Made by a program: the position numbers and the translations under genes
In this document: piece after piece, positions 1 to 6,407 of the stretch
How positions within the stretch are numbered: position 1 is the stretch's first letter
Layout of the letters: the number at the start of each line of letters is the position of its first letter
Assembly (NCBI GenBank): GCA_010365175.1
Contig: JAAFGW010000105.1
Span: 1,434 to 10,446 of the forward strand
Direction: 5' to 3'
From: Sulfuriferula multivorans
GTDB taxonomy: Bacteria; Pseudomonadota; Gammaproteobacteria; Burkholderiales; Thiobacillaceae
Length of the DNA stretch: 9,013 nucleotides
Notes under the pieces: generated by a model
Database searches by the model: none
What the model saw: only the letters and a program-made list of their open reading frames with translations
What the model was told of the DNA's origin: nothing

Positions 1-663
1 TTCAGCGTTGTTCACTATTGCCGACGAATAGGTGGAGACCGCTTCGAAGTGGTGGCCACTGGCGTTGAGTGCGCGAGCGAGCCCGATACGGGCTTGCTGA
101 TTCTCGGGGTGAGATTTCGTGATGGCGCGGTATTTCACGGCAGCCTCATCGTGACGGTCCAGCCATAAAAGCATCCGGGCTTCACCCAGCCGGGCCTGGG
201 AATTATCGGGGGAGTCGAGCAATGTGCGGTACACCACCAGAGCCTCAGGCAATCGATTGCTGAGGGAAAGGGATTCGGCGAGTCCGAGCAGGGCTTCGGT
301 GTGCTGTGCCGGCACTTGGTGTGCAACTTCCTGGAACAGCGGAATCGCTTCGGCATGTCGGCCACCCCAGGCGAGCTGCCATGCCAGGGCCAGCAGCACA
401 TCATATCGTCGCTGCGGTGCCGTTGCGAGCACCTGCTGATAAAGGCGTGCAGCGGGCTGATGCTGGTCTGCCCACGCACGTACGCGCGCGGCTTCTATCA
501 TTAAATCGGCCTGACCGGGTTGCTCGGTCAACAGCGCATCGTACAAGGCGTTGGCATCGGCATAACGCTGCTGGTCGACCAGTGCGCGCGCTTGATTCAG
601 GTCAGCGCACAAGGCGGGAATGCCGACGCTGAGTCCGATGATCAGGAACAGGCTTTTGATCAT
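1..663 (-). CDS. TPR protein, probable PgaA-type exopolysaccharide exporter (N-terminal part, cut by window edge)
   Basis: The open frame begins at ATG 663 and runs off the left edge, giving 221 residues with no stop. Residues 1-20 form a signal peptide (basic MIK, then a hydrophobic stretch ending ALCA), so the product is exported. The rest is helical tetratricopeptide-type repeats with recurrent A-x-x-x-Y/F and P spacing, for example around residues 23-55, 70-105 and 135-205. Its ATG overlaps the pgaC stop (ATGA), so translation is probably coupled. PgaA-type proteins have periplasmic TPRs followed by an outer-membrane beta-barrel that exports poly-N-acetylglucosamine. The position right after pgaD and pgaC supports this role, but the barrel lies outside the window. 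A BcsC-like or other TPR exporter remains possible. The frame is certain; the specific function is inferred from context. Confidence 0.8.
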   Translation of the reverse strand, partial: MIKSLFLIIGLSVGIPALCADLNQARALVDQQRYADANALYDALLTEQPGQADLMIEAARVRAWADQHQPAARLYQQVLATAPQRRYDVLLALAWQLAWGGRHAEAIPLFQEVAHQVPAQHTEALLGLAESLSLSNRLPEALVVYRTLLDSPDNSQARLGEARMLLWLDRHDEAAVKYRAITKSHPENQQARIGLARALNASGHHFEAVSTYSSAIVNNAE

Positions 664-1928
664 GCGACCTCAGGGGCGAAATTTTTTCGCGCGGTGTTCC
701 AGCGAATTGACTGACGCGAGGGCCGTCGGAACAGCCAGAGCAGCGAGATGAAGTTGGCCCATGCCAGAAGCATCCAATACACAATGGGGTAGTACACGGC
801 ATAAGGATAATATTTCAGCGTATCGGGATCGTAGCGTCGATCCATCAAGGTGCCGGTGAGCAATTGCAGCATGGCCAGCGTGGCGATCACCATGCCCCAC
901 AGGTTGGGGAGAGGGTGTGCGCCTACGGGCGGAAAGCCCGCGGCATACGACACGATCCATAAGCTGGTGAGCATGACAAAGCAGGCCGCCCACAGAATGG
1001 ACAATGCCGATTCGATATAGATTGGCCACATGCGGCGGTATTTCCAGTGCAGGATCACGTCACGATGCTTGTGCAGCACTTGCATCAGACCGCGAGACCA
1101 GCGGCGGCGCTGACTGAACAGAGCGGAAAGGGTGGAGGGCACGGTCATCCATACCAGTGCGCGCGGTTCATAGCGAATATCCCAGAAACGCCGTTGCAGC
1201 TTCCAGGTGAGCTCGATGTCTTCGGTCGGCATTTCCGGCGAAAAGCCACCCGCGTCGAGCAAAGCCGATTTGCGGAAAGCGGCTACCACGCCGGATACCG
1301 TCATGATCCGCCCCCAGATGCGTTGTGAGCGACGCAGCAAGCTGACGATGGAGCTGAATTCGATCAACTGCAGCCGAGCCAGAAAGGTATCCACATTCTT
1401 CACGCGCGGATTGCCGGTGACCGCAGCGACCCGTGCATGATCGAAGTGCGGCAGCATGTGCTGGAGAATGTCAGGTGCTGGCTCGGCATCGGCATCCATG
1501 ATGAGCACGATCTCTCCATTCAGACACGGCAGGGCATCATTCAGGGCCATTGCTTTGCCTTCGTTTTGCTGTTTGGCAATCAGCCGTACCTGTCCCGTCT
1601 GGACGTATTGCTCAACGACGCTGCGGGTGTTGTCGGTAGAGCCATCGTCGACCACCACGATTTCAAAATGGGGATAGTCGATGGCTATCACTGCGGCCAG
1701 CGCGTGGGCAATGACCCGATCTTCGTTATGGGCTGGGATCAGTATCGAGACGCTGGGGTAGTGGATGAGTGCGACTGGGGCTTCATGCTTTTCCCAGCGG
1801 TTGCGAAAAAAAAGCGAAGTGGTTATCCACATCACGCTGGTGACGATCGGGTAAGCTGCAAAAAAAATGATCGCTATCCAGTATGCCCAGCTGTGCTGGA
1901 TCGCGGCTAGAAAACCAATAAGGGTCAT
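660..1928 (-). CDS. pgaC: PgaC: poly-beta-1,6-N-acetylglucosamine synthase, GT2 glycosyltransferase
   Basis: This 422-residue processive family-2 glycosyltransferase polymerises UDP-GlcNAc in the inner membrane. Membrane segments are visible at about residues 12-40 and in the C-terminal third (about 303-330, 343-362, 378-400). The cytoplasmic catalytic domain lies between them. Its motifs are VVDDGS (about 92-97), the DAD metal/UDP motif at 145-147, TED at 235-237 with the catalytic Asp, and QRRRW at 273-277, which is typical of hyaluronan/cellulose/PNAG synthases. Length is close to E. coli PgaC (about 440). The start at 1928 overlaps the pgaD stop by ATGA, and the stop overlaps the next ATG in the same way, so this is the centre of a tightly coupled operon. 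In characterised systems PgaC works with PgaD and is activated by c-di-GMP. A related GT2 synthase of another polymer is less likely because of the PgaD neighbour. Confidence 0.93.
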   Translation of the reverse strand: MTLIGFLAAIQHSWAYWIAIIFFAAYPIVTSVMWITTSLFFRNRWEKHEAPVALIHYPSVSILIPAHNEDRVIAHALAAVIAIDYPHFEIVVVDDGSTDNTRSVVEQYVQTGQVRLIAKQQNEGKAMALNDALPCLNGEIVLIMDADAEPAPDILQHMLPHFDHARVAAVTGNPRVKNVDTFLARLQLIEFSSIVSLLRRSQRIWGRIMTVSGVVAAFRKSALLDAGGFSPEMPTEDIELTWKLQRRFWDIRYEPRALVWMTVPSTLSALFSQRRRWSRGLMQVLHKHRDVILHWKYRRMWPIYIESALSILWAACFVMLTSLWIVSYAAGFPPVGAHPLPNLWGMVIATLAMLQLLTGTLMDRRYDPDTLKYYPYAVYYPIVYWMLLAWANFISLLWLFRRPSRQSIRWNTARKNFAPEVA

Positions 1929-2335
1929 GATACGAAGCGCTGAAGGTGCGGTGATGATTCATGCTGGGCATGAAAACACTTTTCTTCGCTGTTGCTCAGA
2001 ATGGTGATGCTGCGGGCCTGCTTCAACTGATCGAAATTGGCTTGTATCGCCCGCCCCATCCAGTCTTGCTCATAGCGCGTTTCAACGACCTGAACATGTC
2101 GACGCGGTCCTTTATGTGCGTAGATCCCCCGGTTATGCAGAACCCAAAAAAGCGTAATGATAGGCAGGAGTATCAGGGCACCAGAGAATAGCCAGATGAT
2201 GCTAGAAAGCGAGTTTGATGTTTGTTGCAGGACGATCCACCAGAATCCCCCAAAAAGACTCCAGCCAAGTACTACAAGGATGATATGCCAGACAACATGT
2301 AGCGGTCCGGACAAGGCTGGGCGCTGGAAAGACAT
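1925..2335 (-). CDS. pgaD: PgaD: small membrane partner of the PNAG synthase
   Basis: The product has 136 residues, about the same as E. coli PgaD. It has two hydrophobic segments (about residues 12-36 and 44-66), followed by a conserved-looking N-x-x-IY-x-x-KGPRR stretch at about 68-79 and a polar, partly helical C-terminus. PgaD family members are two-pass inner-membrane subunits. Together with PgaC they form the c-di-GMP-responsive poly-GlcNAc synthase. The ATG at 2335 lies only 3 bp after the PEP-CTERM stop, and the stop overlaps the pgaC ATG, so all are probably on one transcript. Here pgaD precedes pgaC, whereas the E. coli order is pgaABCD. Identification rests on size, topology, the KGPRR region and the adjacent pgaC. 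Overall sequence similarity in this family is low. Confidence 0.85.
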   Translation of the reverse strand: MSFQRPALSGPLHVVWHIILVVLGWSLFGGFWWIVLQQTSNSLSSIIWLFSGALILLPIITLFWVLHNRGIYAHKGPRRHVQVVETRYEQDWMGRAIQANFDQLKQARSITILSNSEEKCFHAQHESSPHLQRFVS

Positions 2336-2338
2336 GGA

Positions 2339-3118
2339 TTAGTTCAGGGCGCGACGACTCAGGCCGATGGCGATCATGCCCGCCAGCATCAGCACGGGTA
2401 CTGAAGGTTCCGGAATAGGGCTGGCGAACAAATGGGCCTGAGGCACTAGTGCCCAGTCACTCGCTTCTGGCGTTGACCATGCGAGTTGCACAGCACCGGC
2501 TTCAAGCCGCTCATAAGCATCCAGCTGAAACCCATAGAGCCCAGCCGACAGAGACAGGTTTTCAGAAAACCCCAGGCGGTCTCGCGCGTTGAGCCCATCA
2601 AGCAGGATGCTTTGTGAGCTGCCGTTCTCGCCAAACAGTCTGAACTGGAAACCGTCGTCGTACAGCACGCCGAAATTGTATGAGCCGGGTGTGGTGATGG
2701 CGATATACCCCCAGAAACTGGAGGCCCAGTTGTCCTGATTCTCCCCTGGTGTGTTGCCGAAAATGGGCGCGAGTAATGGCGTGCTCCACGAATTGCCCCA
2801 CTCATTGATGAAGCGCTGGTCGGAAAAATTGATTTGATTGACCCGAGTCGTGGCGGTCTGAACGACGAAAGGATCGCTATCAGTCAAGCCCATGACCTGC
2901 GTGTGATCACTAAGTCCCCAGATGCCGGTGCCCCAGGTTTGATTGCCATAAATATTGCCGCGCCAGTCATCGGTGACCTGTACCCATCGACTGTTGACCC
3001 CATCGCCGTTTTCATAAATACCTGCATATTGCGGCGTGAGTGGCAGTGCATGTGTTGGGGCTGTCAGCCCAAGCAGAAACAGGAGCGAGAATGTGTTGCG
3101 TAGATTGGGTAAATACAT
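2339..3118 (-). CDS. PEP-CTERM sorting-signal protein with PA14-like domain
   Basis: The 259-residue secreted protein has a signal peptide at residues 1-25 (YLPNLR then FSLLFLLGL, ending THA). At about 130-230 there is a PA14-like beta domain with the typical YxFxVxYDDGFxF pattern (YDDGF at 153-157). It ends in a classic PEP-CTERM tail: PEP at 236-238, a hydrophobic helix at about 239-253, then RR at 255-256. Such tails are recognised by exosortase (EpsH family), and the proteins are linked to exopolysaccharide and floc or biofilm matrix. The start is taken as ATG 3118. An upstream in-frame TTG at 3151 would lie at or before the transcription start of the sigma-54 promoter at 3157-3172. The stop is 3 bp from pgaD, so this is the first gene of the pga operon. 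The exact ligand is unknown; PA14 domains often bind carbohydrate. Confidence 0.9.
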   Translation of the reverse strand: MYLPNLRNTFSLLFLLGLTAPTHALPLTPQYAGIYENGDGVNSRWVQVTDDWRGNIYGNQTWGTGIWGLSDHTQVMGLTDSDPFVVQTATTRVNQINFSDQRFINEWGNSWSTPLLAPIFGNTPGENQDNWASSFWGYIAITTPGSYNFGVLYDDGFQFRLFGENGSSQSILLDGLNARDRLGFSENLSLSAGLYGFQLDAYERLEAGAVQLAWSTPEASDWALVPQAHLFASPIPEPSVPVLMLAGMIAIGLSRRALN

Positions 3119-3156
3119 GGCGATTCCAGAGTAGGGCAGGGCTTGACGCAATGATC

Positions 3157-3172
3157 TGCAAGTTCTGTTCCA
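3157..3172 (-). promoter_or_regulatory. Sigma-54 (RpoN) -24/-12 promoter for the PEP-CTERM/pga operon
   Basis: The minus strand reads TGGAACAGAACTTGCA. It matches the sigma-54 consensus TGGCACG-N4-TTGCA/T at 10 of 12 defined positions, with the invariant GG and GC dinucleotides at the correct spacing. The predicted transcription start is near 3146, giving a leader of about 28 nt before ATG 3118. Known background: PEP-CTERM genes in several proteobacteria are controlled by RpoN with the PrsK/PrsR two-component system. No competing sigma-70 promoter was obvious here. Confidence 0.75.
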
Positions 3173-3241
3173 GTCTATGGATCAGCAGAGCGCCAAGCTG
3201 GGCGGAGCGGGGATGAAGTGAGGGCAGGCAGGTATCTTGAT

Positions 3242-3263
3242 GACTGTTGGTAAATCGACAGTC
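3242..3263. promoter_or_regulatory. Inverted repeat, candidate enhancer for a sigma-54 activator
   Basis: GACTGT and ACAGTC are separated by 10 bp and form a perfect 6-bp dyad. It lies about 96-117 bp upstream of the predicted sigma-54 start, the usual position of enhancer-binding-protein sites. I see only one copy. The binding protein (PrsR or another NtrC-family activator) is inferred, not shown. Confidence 0.35.
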
Positions 3264-3331
3264 TTGCCAAGAACGTGCCGATGTCTATCCAGAGACAAGC
3301 ACCCGTTTGATCTGCTTGATTTCGACAAACG

Positions 3332-3362
3332 GCTGCAATCGTGATGTGAACACGATTGCAGC
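3332..3362 (-). terminator. 12-bp perfect hairpin, probable terminator of ilvE/zf-CHCC operon
   Basis: The minus strand has GCTGCAATCGTG, a 7-nt loop, then CACGATTGCAGC, a perfect 12-bp stem. It begins about 36 bp after the zf-CHCC stop. It is followed by CGTTTGTC, so the T-tract is short and intrinsic termination may be incomplete. It also separates this operon from the PEP-CTERM promoter region. Confidence 0.6.
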
Positions 3363-3398
3363 TATCGCGGTGTCAATTGGGTGGATGAGGCGTTGCGC

Positions 3399-3602
3399 CT
3401 AATGTGAGCTGCCGCTGGGTTTGCCTTTCAGGCGATAGAGCGTGCCGCAGTAAGGACAAAGCGCATCACCGCGTGATTCGATTGGTAAATACACGCGAGG
3501 ATGCGCATTCCAGTTTGCGTGCTGCGGCATCGGGCAATGAAGGGGTAAATCGGCTTCGGTAACCTCGATGACGCGCTGGGTGTTGTCGGATAATTCGCTC
3601 AT
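3399..3602 (-). CDS. zf-CHCC zinc-finger domain protein
   Basis: This 67-residue cytoplasmic protein consists almost entirely of a CHCC zinc-finger, the family related to the mitochondrial complex I subunit NDUFS6. Ligands are visible as C23, H34 (in WNAHPRVYL), C49 and C52 (in CPYCG). The family-typical LPLHCPMP and CPYCGTLYRL segments are both present. The start is ATG 3602, 11 bp after the ilvE stop. Longer in-frame extensions into ilvE (to 3668) give a non-conserved Cys/Pro-rich leader and are rejected. The gene commonly sits next to ilvE in betaproteobacteria. It is probably co-transcribed with ilvE and ended by the hairpin at 3332-3362. The molecular role in bacteria is not established. 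Confidence 0.9.
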   Translation of the reverse strand: MSELSDNTQRVIEVTEADLPLHCPMPQHANWNAHPRVYLPIESRGDALCPYCGTLYRLKGKPSGSSH

Positions 3603-3613
3603 GGTGTGCCCGT

Positions 3614-4537
3614 TTATTTGACGGGGGTGAGCCAGTTGAGGTGGCCCGCAGCACGGCCGTGCACGCAATCAAAATACATGGCCTGCAGTCGGGTGGTGAG
3701 CGGACCGCGTGTGCCTTCGCCAATCGCTCGGTTATCGAGTTCGCGGATCGGTGTGACTTCAGCTGCGGTACCAGTGAAAAACGCCTCGTCTGCCGAATAT
3801 ACTTCGTCGCGGGTGATGCGCTTTTCAACCAGTTGGAGGCCGATTTCGTCAGCCATCTGAATGATGGTGTCGCGGGTGATCCCTTCCAGCGCAGAGGTCA
3901 GGTCGGGCGTGTAGAGCTTGCCGTTGCGGATGATGAAGACGTTTTCACCCGAGCCTTCGGCAACGAAGCCATCTACATCCAGCAGCAGCGCTTCGTCGTA
4001 GCCGTCCATTTCGGCTTCCTTGTGCGCGAGTATGGAGTTCATGTAGTTGCCGTTTGCCTTGGCCTTGCACATGGTGATGTTCACATGGTGGCGCGAAAAC
4101 GAACTGGTCTTGACGCGAATGCCGCGGTCCAGCGCTTCCTGCCCCAAGTAGGTGCCCCACGGCCAGGCGGCAACGATAATGTGCACCGACAGATTCTTGG
4201 CCGAGATGCCCATCGCTTCGGAACCGAAAAATGCCATTGGGCGCAAGTAGCCTGATTCGAGATTGTTTTCACGCACCACAGTGCGCTGCGCTTCGTAAAT
4301 GGTTTCTTTATCGAATGGCAGCTTCATCCCGAGGATATGGGCCGAGCGAAACAGCCGGTCGGTGTGCTCCTGCAGGCGGAAAATCGCCGTGCCCTGTTCA
4401 GCCTTGTAAGCGCGCACGCCCTCGAAAACGCCCATGCCGTAATGCAGGGTGTGGGTGAGAACGTGTGTAGTGGCATCGCGCCAGGGAACGAGTTTGCCGT
4501 CGTACCAGATGACGCCATCGCGGTCGGCCATGGACAT
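3614..4537 (-). CDS. ilvE: Branched-chain amino acid aminotransferase IlvE
   Basis: The 307-residue PLP-dependent fold-type IV aminotransferase performs the last step of valine, leucine and isoleucine synthesis (and the first of their breakdown), using glutamate/2-oxoglutarate. Its length matches E. coli IlvE (309). Recognisable signatures are the YGMGVFEGVRAY region (about 33-44) and FRLQEHTDRLF (53-63). The PLP lysine is K160 in CKAKANGNY, aligned with E. coli K160. Further signatures are EGSGENVF, PDLTSALEGITRD and FFTGTAAEVTPIR. The start at ATG 4537 has a weak GAGA element about 9 nt upstream; a second ATG two codons later is the alternative. The next gene, zf-CHCC, follows after 11 bp. 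No leader peptide rich in branched-chain codons or attenuator was seen upstream. Confidence 0.96.
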   Translation of the reverse strand: MSMADRDGVIWYDGKLVPWRDATTHVLTHTLHYGMGVFEGVRAYKAEQGTAIFRLQEHTDRLFRSAHILGMKLPFDKETIYEAQRTVVRENNLESGYLRPMAFFGSEAMGISAKNLSVHIIVAAWPWGTYLGQEALDRGIRVKTSSFSRHHVNITMCKAKANGNYMNSILAHKEAEMDGYDEALLLDVDGFVAEGSGENVFIIRNGKLYTPDLTSALEGITRDTIIQMADEIGLQLVEKRITRDEVYSADEAFFTGTAAEVTPIRELDNRAIGEGTRGPLTTRLQAMYFDCVHGRAAGHLNWLTPVK

Positions 4538-4570
4538 GGTGAAAAATCTCTTTGCAAATTAGAAAACAGG

Positions 4571-4587
4571 ATTTTACCGGATTCCGG
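4571..4587 (-). promoter_or_regulatory. Weak candidate promoter/operator ahead of ilvE
   Basis: On the minus strand a perfect palindrome CCGGAATCCGG (4587-4577) is followed immediately by TAAAAT (4576-4571), a 5/6 match to a -10 box. It lies about 34 bp before the ilvE ATG. No good -35 hexamer is seen at 16-18 bp, so a sigma-70 promoter here would need an activator or is a chance match. Confidence 0.3.
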
Positions 4588-4816
4588 GCGGAGCAATGGT
4601 TTGGCTTGAGGGCAAGATGTGTCCATTGAAGGAGATGGCGATGAGAGGCCATTGGCTGTAATGGGGCAACCTGAATTGGGAGTGAAGAGAACTTGATGTT
4701 GCTGGAGCACTATTGGGATAGTGAGAGACAGCATAGCGCTCATGTGTTTAAGAGCGAGCGCCTTCAGCTTGCCCACCGTGATTGCACTGACTTGTGGGTA
4801 TTCACCCATAAGCTGA
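4588..4816. other. Intergenic region between the DsrC-like gene and ilvE, nothing definite
   Basis: No credible gene was found. Frames open here on both strands are short or run into ilvE out of frame with no recognisable family. A weak 5-bp hairpin (TGGGT/ACCCA, about 4796-4809) lies just after the DsrC-like stop but has no T-tract, so termination is unclear. Confidence 0.5.
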
Positions 4817-5140
4817 TCACATATAGGCTTTGGCTTCCTCGCCCGGATTGGGTAAACCCGCTACCCGCCAGGCTTCACGAGCGTTAGGGAACAGATGGTG
4901 CATGCAGTCGCCCTTCTGTCCCGTGAGGTGGCAGACGTGGCTTAGTGCTGTCACTGTTCCATGCTTGGAAAACTCACGGCGCAAGGCGATCAATAAACCA
5001 ATTTGCAGTTCACTGAGTTCGCCTAAACCGTCATTTTGCGCGATGTGGCCAGCCAATCCTTCGCTCCACATGGAGGGGTCGAGCAAAAAGCCATCAAGGT
5101 CAAAAACGGCTGTGCCGGGCGAAGCGGACAATATATCCAT
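4817..5140 (-). CDS. DsrC/TusE-family protein lacking both signature cysteines
   Basis: The 107-residue product shows the DsrC/TusE/DsvC fold pattern: DLDGFLLDPSMW (15-25), a GELSELQ helix start (about 40-46), LRREFSKHG (53-61), and the C-terminal HLFPNAREAWRVAGLPNPG (82-100). True DsrC carries a penultimate Cys and a second Cys 11 residues earlier; both act in sulfur trafficking. Here the earlier position is W91 and the other falls near E102, and the protein ends EEAKAYM. Only two other cysteines (C70, C79) are present. It therefore resembles the Cys-less DsrC-like paralogues for which a regulatory rather than sulfur-carrier role has been proposed. ATG 5140 is preferred over TTG 5146 because AGGGTG lies 7 nt upstream. 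It appears to be a single-gene unit with its own promoter. The function is unknown. Confidence 0.88.
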   Translation of the reverse strand: MDILSASPGTAVFDLDGFLLDPSMWSEGLAGHIAQNDGLGELSELQIGLLIALRREFSKHGTVTALSHVCHLTGQKGDCMHHLFPNAREAWRVAGLPNPGEEAKAYM

Positions 5141-5175
5141 TACCAATCACCCTATGGTACGTATGTGTGCTTACA

Positions 5176-5184
5176 TTTATAGCA
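5176..5184 (-). promoter_or_regulatory. Extended -10 promoter for the DsrC-like gene
   Basis: The minus strand reads TGCTATAAA, a TGn extended -10 followed by TATAAA (5/6). It lies about 36 bp before ATG 5140, giving a predicted start near 5169. A -35 box is poor, which is acceptable for an extended -10 promoter. The dyad TATCC-GA-GGATA (5197-5186) lies just upstream. Confidence 0.5.
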
Positions 5185-5185
5185 C

Positions 5186-5197
5186 TATCCTCGGATA
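5186..5197. promoter_or_regulatory. Short dyad in the DsrC-like gene promoter
   Basis: Plus strand TATCC-TC-GGATA is a perfect 5+2+5 inverted repeat immediately upstream of the extended -10. It sits in the -15 to -30 zone where a repressor or activator could act. No matching protein can be named. Confidence 0.25.
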
Positions 5198-5248
5198 CAG
5201 CCAGTCTCATTTATCTTTGTTCACCCAAGTTTACATTTTGCTCACGGT

Positions 5249-6283
5249 TCAGGAATCTTCAGTCATCAATACCAGTTTGCGTATAGGGGCGGGCAGAGCA
5301 GCAACCAGAGCTGCTTCTTTGGAAAGCCATATTTGGCCGGGCCGCGTGGCTGGACGGGTTGTCGGGCGGAGCCTGGTCGCCTGAATTTCCAGTTTGAAGT
5401 GGGTGAAGCTATGCGCGAGTTGGGCCCAAGGCTGCGGCTCAAGGGTGTCTACGCCGAAATGCTCCAGGCAATGGGCAACGGGGTCGGCATTAAAGTCGAG
5501 CTCGGGCAGACTCCATAAGCCACCCCAGATACCTCGTGCAGGCCGCTTTTCCAGAAATATTTCCCCCTGATCGACCAGCATCAGCATTTGAACCTGTTTT
5601 TCGGGCAAAACCTTTTTTGGGCGTGGAGTGGGCAGTTCAGCAGTGCGGTGTTGAGTATGAGCTATGCAATCAGTACTGACCGGACAGGCATGGCAGGCGG
5701 GCTGACTACGGGTGCAGATTAATGCGCCGAGATCCATCATGCCCTGGGTATAAGCCTCGATGGATATGGCTGGCAAACAGACTTCCGCCCTTTCCCACAA
5801 AACAGTTTCAATTTTTTTGTCGCCTGCCCAGCCTGAAATGCCCCCATGGCGTGCCAGCACACGTTTGACATTACCGTCGAGGATGGCACAGCGCTGGCCA
5901 AAGGCGAGGGCCGCCACTGCAGCAGCGGTGGAGCGTCCCACACCGGGGAGTTGCGCAATGTCATTGAGCGAGGCTGGAAATTCCCCACCATGTCTTTCGG
6001 CGACAATCCGTGCTGCGGCATGTAGATTGCGCGCGCGGCTGTAATACCCTAGCCCGCTCCATAGCGCGAGCACTTCATCTTCATGTGCCAAAGCCAGTAA
6101 AGGAAGGCTGGGGAATCGTGCTAGAAAGCGTTCGAAGTAGGGAATGACCGTGGCAACCTGGGTCTGCTGCAGCATTATTTCAGACAGCCAGATTCGATAA
6201 GCGTCATGATGGCCCTGCCAGGGCAAGGTATGGCGGCCATGCTTTTGCTGCCACCGGATAATGCGGGATGCAAATAAATTCAC
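5249..6283 (-). CDS. mutY: MutY: A/G-specific adenine DNA glycosylase
   Basis: This 344-residue base-excision repair enzyme removes adenine mispaired with 8-oxoguanine. The order is: N-terminal catalytic helices with E36 in SEIMLQQTQV; helix-hairpin-helix LPGVGRSTA (112-120); catalytic D136 in ILDGNVKRVLAR; an iron-sulfur cluster loop with C190, C197, C200 and C206 (C-x6-C-x2-C-x5-C); then a NUDIX-like 8-oxoG recognition domain with GIWGGLWSLPE (251-261) and FTH at 293-295 in the place of the usual FSH loop. Length is near E. coli MutY (350). The start is GTG 6283; no ATG lies nearby, and the N-terminus aligns with the family without extension. A CAGGG stretch directly before GTG is a poor SD. 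It lies 124 bp after the DUF1631 stop and may share its transcript or have an unseen promoter. Confidence 0.97.
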   Translation of the reverse strand: MNLFASRIIRWQQKHGRHTLPWQGHHDAYRIWLSEIMLQQTQVATVIPYFERFLARFPSLPLLALAHEDEVLALWSGLGYYSRARNLHAAARIVAERHGGEFPASLNDIAQLPGVGRSTAAAVAALAFGQRCAILDGNVKRVLARHGGISGWAGDKKIETVLWERAEVCLPAISIEAYTQGMMDLGALICTRSQPACHACPVSTDCIAHTQHRTAELPTPRPKKVLPEKQVQMLMLVDQGEIFLEKRPARGIWGGLWSLPELDFNADPVAHCLEHFGVDTLEPQPWAQLAHSFTHFKLEIQATRLRPTTRPATRPGQIWLSKEAALVAALPAPIRKLVLMTEDS

Positions 6284-6407
6284 CCCTGCAGGGTAGCATT
6301 CTTAAAAGATGCATGCCGAGGTGTGAGGCAGAATCAATGCGCGTGTCGGCACCACGCAAGATGAGTGATCAGGACCCCATCAGGCAAGGACGTAAACCTC
6401 CGCAACT

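Noticed and set aside
601..663. Lipoprotein signal (Cys near residue 19 of the TPR protein)
   Set aside because: The residues before Cys (PAL) do not fit a lipobox; an ordinary signal peptidase I site is more likely.
3119..3151. Longer PEP-CTERM start at TTG 3151
   Set aside because: It would place the start codon upstream of the predicted sigma-54 transcript start and put residues in front of an otherwise normal signal peptide.
3603..3668. N-terminal extension of zf-CHCC into ilvE
   Set aside because: It adds a non-conserved leader overlapping ilvE; ATG 3602 gives the family's normal size.
3641..4255. 204-codon open frame on the plus strand
   Set aside because: It lies wholly antisense to ilvE, has no recognisable family, and reflects codon bias of the real gene.
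4324..4809. 161-codon minus-strand frame upstream of and overlapping ilvE
   Set aside because: It overlaps ilvE in another frame, has no domain, and its N-terminal part is low-information sequence between genes.
6284..6407. Short peptides in the mutY/DUF1631 gap (26 codons plus strand from ATG 6337; 17 codons minus strand after a GGAGG)
   Set aside because: They are too short, with no conservation evidence; reported only as open frames.
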